Shown here: in pieces, positions 60,401 to 64,000 of the stretch
Position numbering within the stretch: position 1 is the stretch's first letter
Layout: each line of letters starts with the position of its first letter
Source: Hsuehochloa calcarea
Taxonomy: Eukaryota > Streptophyta > Magnoliopsida > Poales > Poaceae
NCBI GenBank assembly: GCA_036346395.1
Contig: CM070605.1
Location: 1,178,001-1,242,000, forward strand
DNA length: 64,000 bases
Direction: 5' to 3'
Notes under the pieces: model-generated
Databases searched by the model: none
Seen by the model: the letters and a program-made list of their open reading frames with translations, nothing else
Told to the model about the DNA's origin: nothing
Made by a program: the position numbers and the translations under genes

Positions 60401-61836
60401 TTCATTCTCAGTGAGAGAAGTAGAAATTTACAGAAATGATGAATGTGATGCATGATAGCTATGCACATTCACATTATACTGCTATTTGAATAAACTACAA
60501 GAAACATAGAAAGGTGCAGTGCTGCTTACCCTTCACCATCACGCATTCTAGACCGAAATCGAGGCTCCCGTTGAGATGCTTGACTACCTCCCCTTGAACG
60601 CACCATCCTCCGGCGCTGGACACTTCCAAAAACTTCCTTATCTTTTTCTATATCTCCTTCAGGACCAGTATCATCTGATTCCTTGTCATTGTATTTACTC
60701 CTTTGGTCATGCCTGTCTCCTGTTTCCACATCCTTCTCTCTTTTCTTGTCCTTAGGATCCTTATCATGAGATTTCCATGTATCATCTTTAAGTGTCTTCA
60801 TTTCTGCAATTGTATTCTCATGCTCAGCAGTTTTAACAGCTCCATCAGATGCAGTTTTTTCCAGTATTGAATTCTCCTTATCAACTGCTACTGATGACTC
60901 CTTCTTAGCGGAATCCTTCTCCCGATCATTGCCTTCCTTGTCCTTCTGGGAATCTTTTTTTTCCCTGTCCCATTTTTCAGCATCCCTATCTTCCCTTTGA
61001 ATCTCTCTTCTTTCAAGACTACTGCCTGCAAGCTGAATACCAATTCGACGATCATTTCTATCATTGTCTCTTGCAACAAAGTCCCTATGTTTTTCATCCT
61101 TTTTTCCTATCCTTTCTCTGAACTTATCTTCACTCTTAGGTTCAAATTTGTTCTCACCAGTAGACTCATGTGCATCCTTGGAGTTCCGTTCTTCCATAGG
61201 AGTTGGAACTTTGGGAGTTTCGTCTGTACCTTGCAAACCAGGACGGGGGAAACGCCAATCTGCGTTATCAGCTGGCTGATCAAAATATCTTTTACCCCTA
61301 TGTTCTTTGTTATCTTTCCAGCCTAAGTGTGAAGTTGCAGTAGGATGACTATCCTTGTCCAATTTGATATCACCTTTGTAGTCAGCATGCACCCTTCTGT
61401 CAGCTCTTATTTCATTTTCATCTGCTCTGTTGTCTGTCTTTACATCACTCTCAACTTTATTTCCTTGAAGATCAATCCTGGAATCACTATAGACATCCCA
61501 AGCATCAGCCTTTGCCTCTCGATCATCAACCTTGGCGCCCTGCATCTTTGTTTTGCTTTGATTCTAATCTGCTGTCAGATGAGATTGGGTGGTCTACAAA
61601 GACAGAGGAGCCAGTAGGCATCCGATGTGCCAGAGATGATCTCTTATCATCACGGGCTCAACACGTTGAAGTTTGGTGAATCTTCCATCGTGCTCAAAAG
61701 AACCATGGAAATCACTGCTACCAGGTTGAATAAGTTTCCCAGAAGGGCTCGAATACAAGCTGCTGTCATCCAAAGGCCGTTTTGCAGGTGTAGAGTGGCC
61801 ACCCTCCTCATGCAACCTCTTTGGAGCACCACTCAT
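57483..61836 (-). CDS. HDC1: HDC1-like (Rxt3-type) histone deacetylase complex subunit, with frame breaks
   Basis: Eleven exons: 61836-60530, 60302-60295 (8 nt), 59846-59671, 59284-59225, 59142-59045, 58951-58857, 58716-58603, 58462-58396, 58163-58053, 57917-57683 and 57593-57483, all GT-AG. The reading gives about 794 residues. An N-terminal half is very rich in K, D, E and R (RDDKR, KDKKREKD). It is followed by the conserved Rxt3-like region: EIRIPAEFVTSTNRQ, NNVRSRAWGAGIGCSFRIE, GGGTIDLEPRLSHTSAVEP, YSISIVADKGLKKSLYTSAR and a C-terminus VQWSQTGVWVAGKEYPLARV. Arabidopsis HDC1 is a scaffold subunit of histone deacetylase complexes acting in the nucleus. Oddities: a -1 break near 61654 and a compensating break near 61540 in exon 1, and one base apparently missing in exons 4, 5 and 8. 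Splice sites are all intact, which favours sequence errors over decay. Confidence 0.85.
60295..60302 (-). other. 8-nt micro-exon of the HDC1-like gene
   Basis: On the minus strand GTCTCAAG is bounded by a TTGCAG acceptor and a GTCAGT donor. The previous exon ends in GG (phase 2) and the next begins GTAAGTCTGAG; including the 8 nt gives Gly-Ser-Gln-Gly-Lys-Ser-Glu in frame. Skipping it joins GG to GTAAG and shifts the frame. Family proteins carry a short G-S/L-Q-G-K-like link here (from memory). Confidence 0.7.
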
Positions 61837-62514
61837 TTTCTCTCAAAATTCCAATGAATCCTTCAATGTGAGCCAAGAATAACACGAATACAAAAGGAAA
61901 GAGCTCAAAGCCTTTCACACAATGCACTGCAAAAAAACATGGAAATGTCCTTTTATGGTCCCTCAACTTTTGGATAGAGTCCTGACCCAAATGTTCTGAG
62001 TCTAAACAGATCCGATCATAGCATTTATGGTATAAAATGGACCGACCCAAATGTCAAAAGACAAAAAAAGAACTCTTCCCTATATGTAAACTTGTAAATA
62101 CAGCAAGCAACTTGTACCAATCAATAAGCAACATGTTCCACAAAGCAAGAAATCGATTTCAAGGAAGAGCATCACCCAAGGGCGCGTTGGTAGTATGGGA
62201 TTGTACATACAGGAAAGTGTTTGTAGCATAGAACTGCACAAACACTCTTAGGGTGTGTTTGGTCGATAAACCAGTGCTTAATGGGATGGGATGGCATGTA
62301 ATGGATGGAATGATTTTGAATGGGATGATATAAGCTTGATGTTTGGTTGGTGGGATGGGGTGATACAAGATTTTGTTTGGTTGGTTGAATAGGATGATCC
62401 TGCATGGTTCAAGATAGTGTATGGTTTGATGAATGAGATTGTATTTGATGATCTCCTCTAGCAACGGTGAGGTTACCACGCATATAACTGCATGAAAATT
62501 TCAAGTCCAAAGCT
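61837..62514. other. HDC1-like upstream region with MITE-like scrap
   Basis: It should contain the promoter and 5' UTR of the HDC1-like gene; no clear TATA box. Bases 62250-62460 begin AGGGTGTGTTTGGTCG and carry repeated GATGGGATG and TTTGGTTGGTTG words typical of a grass PIF-like MITE; the other end is not resolved. Confidence 0.4.
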
Positions 62515-63600
62515 TTTGTTAAAAATTTTTCCCAGGAGGGCCCCCCCGGAGGGCCGCAAATTTTCTTTTCCCCCAAACCCTAAATTTAAAAAAAATTTTC
62601 CCCCCAAATCCCGAACCCAAAAAAAAAAGGGGAACCCCCTTTTTTCAAAACAAAACCCCCCGTGCCCCCCTAAAATTTAAAACCATTTTGACCCCTTCTT
62701 TCAAAACCCACTGCCCCCCAAAAATTTTAAACCTTCACCCCAAAACTCCCAAAGTCGGTCCCCCCTTTCCCTTTAAACCAGGCTTTCCCATTTTGTAAAA
62801 TTAAAAATTCCCTTTACCAAGAATTTCCCAAAAAGAAAATTTGAAAGGGAAAGTTTTTAAAGATTTTGGCCAAGGAAAAAACAAAAAAGGAAAATTTTAA
62901 AAGGATAAAAAAAATTAAATAAAAAAAAGAAAATTTTCCAAAAAATTTTAGTTTAAGGGTTAAAATTAAAAATCAAAAGTGAAAAATGCAAAAAACTTTC
63001 CAAGACCAAAAAAATTTTATTTTCCCATTTTTCTCCCCTTTTTTTTCATACCCCCAAAAAAAAAACCCCCCTTTTTAAAAAAAAAGAAAAAAAAAAACAA
63101 AAGGGTAAAAAGAAAGGGCAATTTTTAAAAAATTTTTTCATTTAATTCCCAAAAAACCAATTTATTTAAACAATAAAAAAAGGGAAGGGAAAAAATATTT
63201 ACAATTTAAGAAATTTAAAAAAATTTTATTTTAAAATTTTCAAATTTTTTAAAAATTTTGTTAATCCCGAAACAAAAGGGAAAACAAAACAGAAAACCTC
63301 TAAATTAAAAATAAAATATAAAAAAAATTTTAAAAAGGCTTTTTAAAAAGTTGAAAGGGTTTATTTTTTAATTAAAAATTTTAAAAACTTTTTTAAAAAA
63401 AAATTTAAATTTCAAAATTTAAAACCCCAGGGACAAATCTTTAAAATTTTTTAACAAACCCTTGGGATCAATTTAAAAAAAGTATTTTACAATTAGGCCA
63501 AAAAAAAACTAAAAAGATTTTCTTTAAAAGTTTTGATTGGAAAAAAATAAGAAAAACCCAAAAGGAAACAAAAAGACACCAATTAAAAAAATTAAATCTG
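62515..63600. other. Homopolymer-dominated block, probable low-quality consensus
   Basis: Dense runs of A, C, T and G (for example AAAAAAAA followed by GGGG and CCCCC) with no coding texture. The borders to normal sequence are abrupt on both sides. Same character as 27850-28560. I infer an artefact. Confidence 0.75.
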
Positions 63601-64000
63601 GCCCAAAAGACCAACGAATAAACAAGTATGCAAATATTCTGGGTGAAAGCAGAATAAACAAGATAAAGTCTCCTGCCATGGTCTAACGCGGTATCTCAGC
63701 TAGATCTACACGATTTCGTACTCATCAAACATACCAAATAAACAGAGCACTTTTATGTTTACTATGAAACTGAGAACTGGGAAAAATTCACAGTACCACC
63801 GGTCTTCAACGAAAACACACAAGGTGGGAGAGGGGCACCGGTCCTTGCACAATGCACCCTACCTGACCACCGTCCACAGCCTTACCTCCACGATGGAGAA
63901 AGGACCCAGAGGAGTGGTCGGGAGGGTGGGAAACTAGGGGCTGACCTAACGTGGCATGGGGTTCAAATTAACCCAAAAAAATTGAAAAATATACCGCTAT
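63601..64000. other. Right edge, nothing recognised
   Basis: Normal-looking sequence; a short open frame at 63755-63937 has no family features. Confidence 0.4.

Noticed and set aside
62492..62680. Pro/Lys/Phe-rich open frame
   Set aside because: Lies wholly in the second poor-quality block.
1..64000. tRNA, rRNA or microRNA genes
   Set aside because: None recognised by eye; a covariance-model scan would be needed to exclude tRNAs, and small-RNA data to assess the MITE hairpins.

Overview
This window looks like intergenic-rich nuclear DNA from a grass, probably rice-like. The supporting signs are spliced genes with a GC-rich first exon, plant-specific gene families (a NEP1-interacting RING-H2 protein, an FCS-like zinc finger, an HDC1/Rxt3-like protein), Tourist-like MITEs with TAA target duplications, and dense Ty1/copia and Ty3/gypsy LTR retrotransposons. 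No prokaryotic features were seen. The species cannot be fixed from sequence alone.

Layout. 1-447: first exon of an MPDU1-like gene (minus strand, runs off the left edge). 1268-5656: a complete five-exon RING-H2 gene of the NEP1-interacting-protein type (minus strand); its 2.5 kb fourth intron holds a TIR element and a 0.6 kb tandem duplication. 5657-9117: MITEs and a decayed FCS-like zinc finger copy. 9118-13063: a solo gypsy-type LTR with perfect GATTT target duplications. 13064-16519: a decayed hAT element. 17277-23763: a full copia element with two LTRs, ATAGA duplications and a broken gag-pol. 24600-28991: a truncated second copia family (minus strand: gag plus one 2.1 kb LTR). 29168-39060: MITE, a third copia fragment, FAR1-like, hAT and LINE scraps, and a 2.0 kb element with ~130-150 bp inverted repeats that contains a gypsy polyprotein tail. 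39066-54385: a copia element of the second family flanked by AATTT, with a truncated gypsy element (40440 to about 46525) nested in its 3' LTR. 54823-54921: an orphan terminal exon. 57483-61836: an 11-exon gene for an HDC1/Rxt3-like histone deacetylase complex subunit (minus strand), with an 8-nt micro-exon. 62515-63600 and 27850-28560 look like poor-quality consensus rather than real sequence.

The three host genes (MPDU1-like, RING-H2, HDC1-like) all lie on the minus strand but have unrelated roles (ER glycosylation, organelle or membrane ubiquitin ligase, chromatin). Nothing suggests they act as a unit. I found no convincing undescribed biological system. The most informative observations are the HDC1 micro-exon and the single-base frame breaks in that gene, the reconstructed nested insertion with its target duplication, the solo LTR, the inverted-repeat element carrying a retroelement tail, and repeated palindromic CGGTCnGACCG-type motifs in one LTR family.
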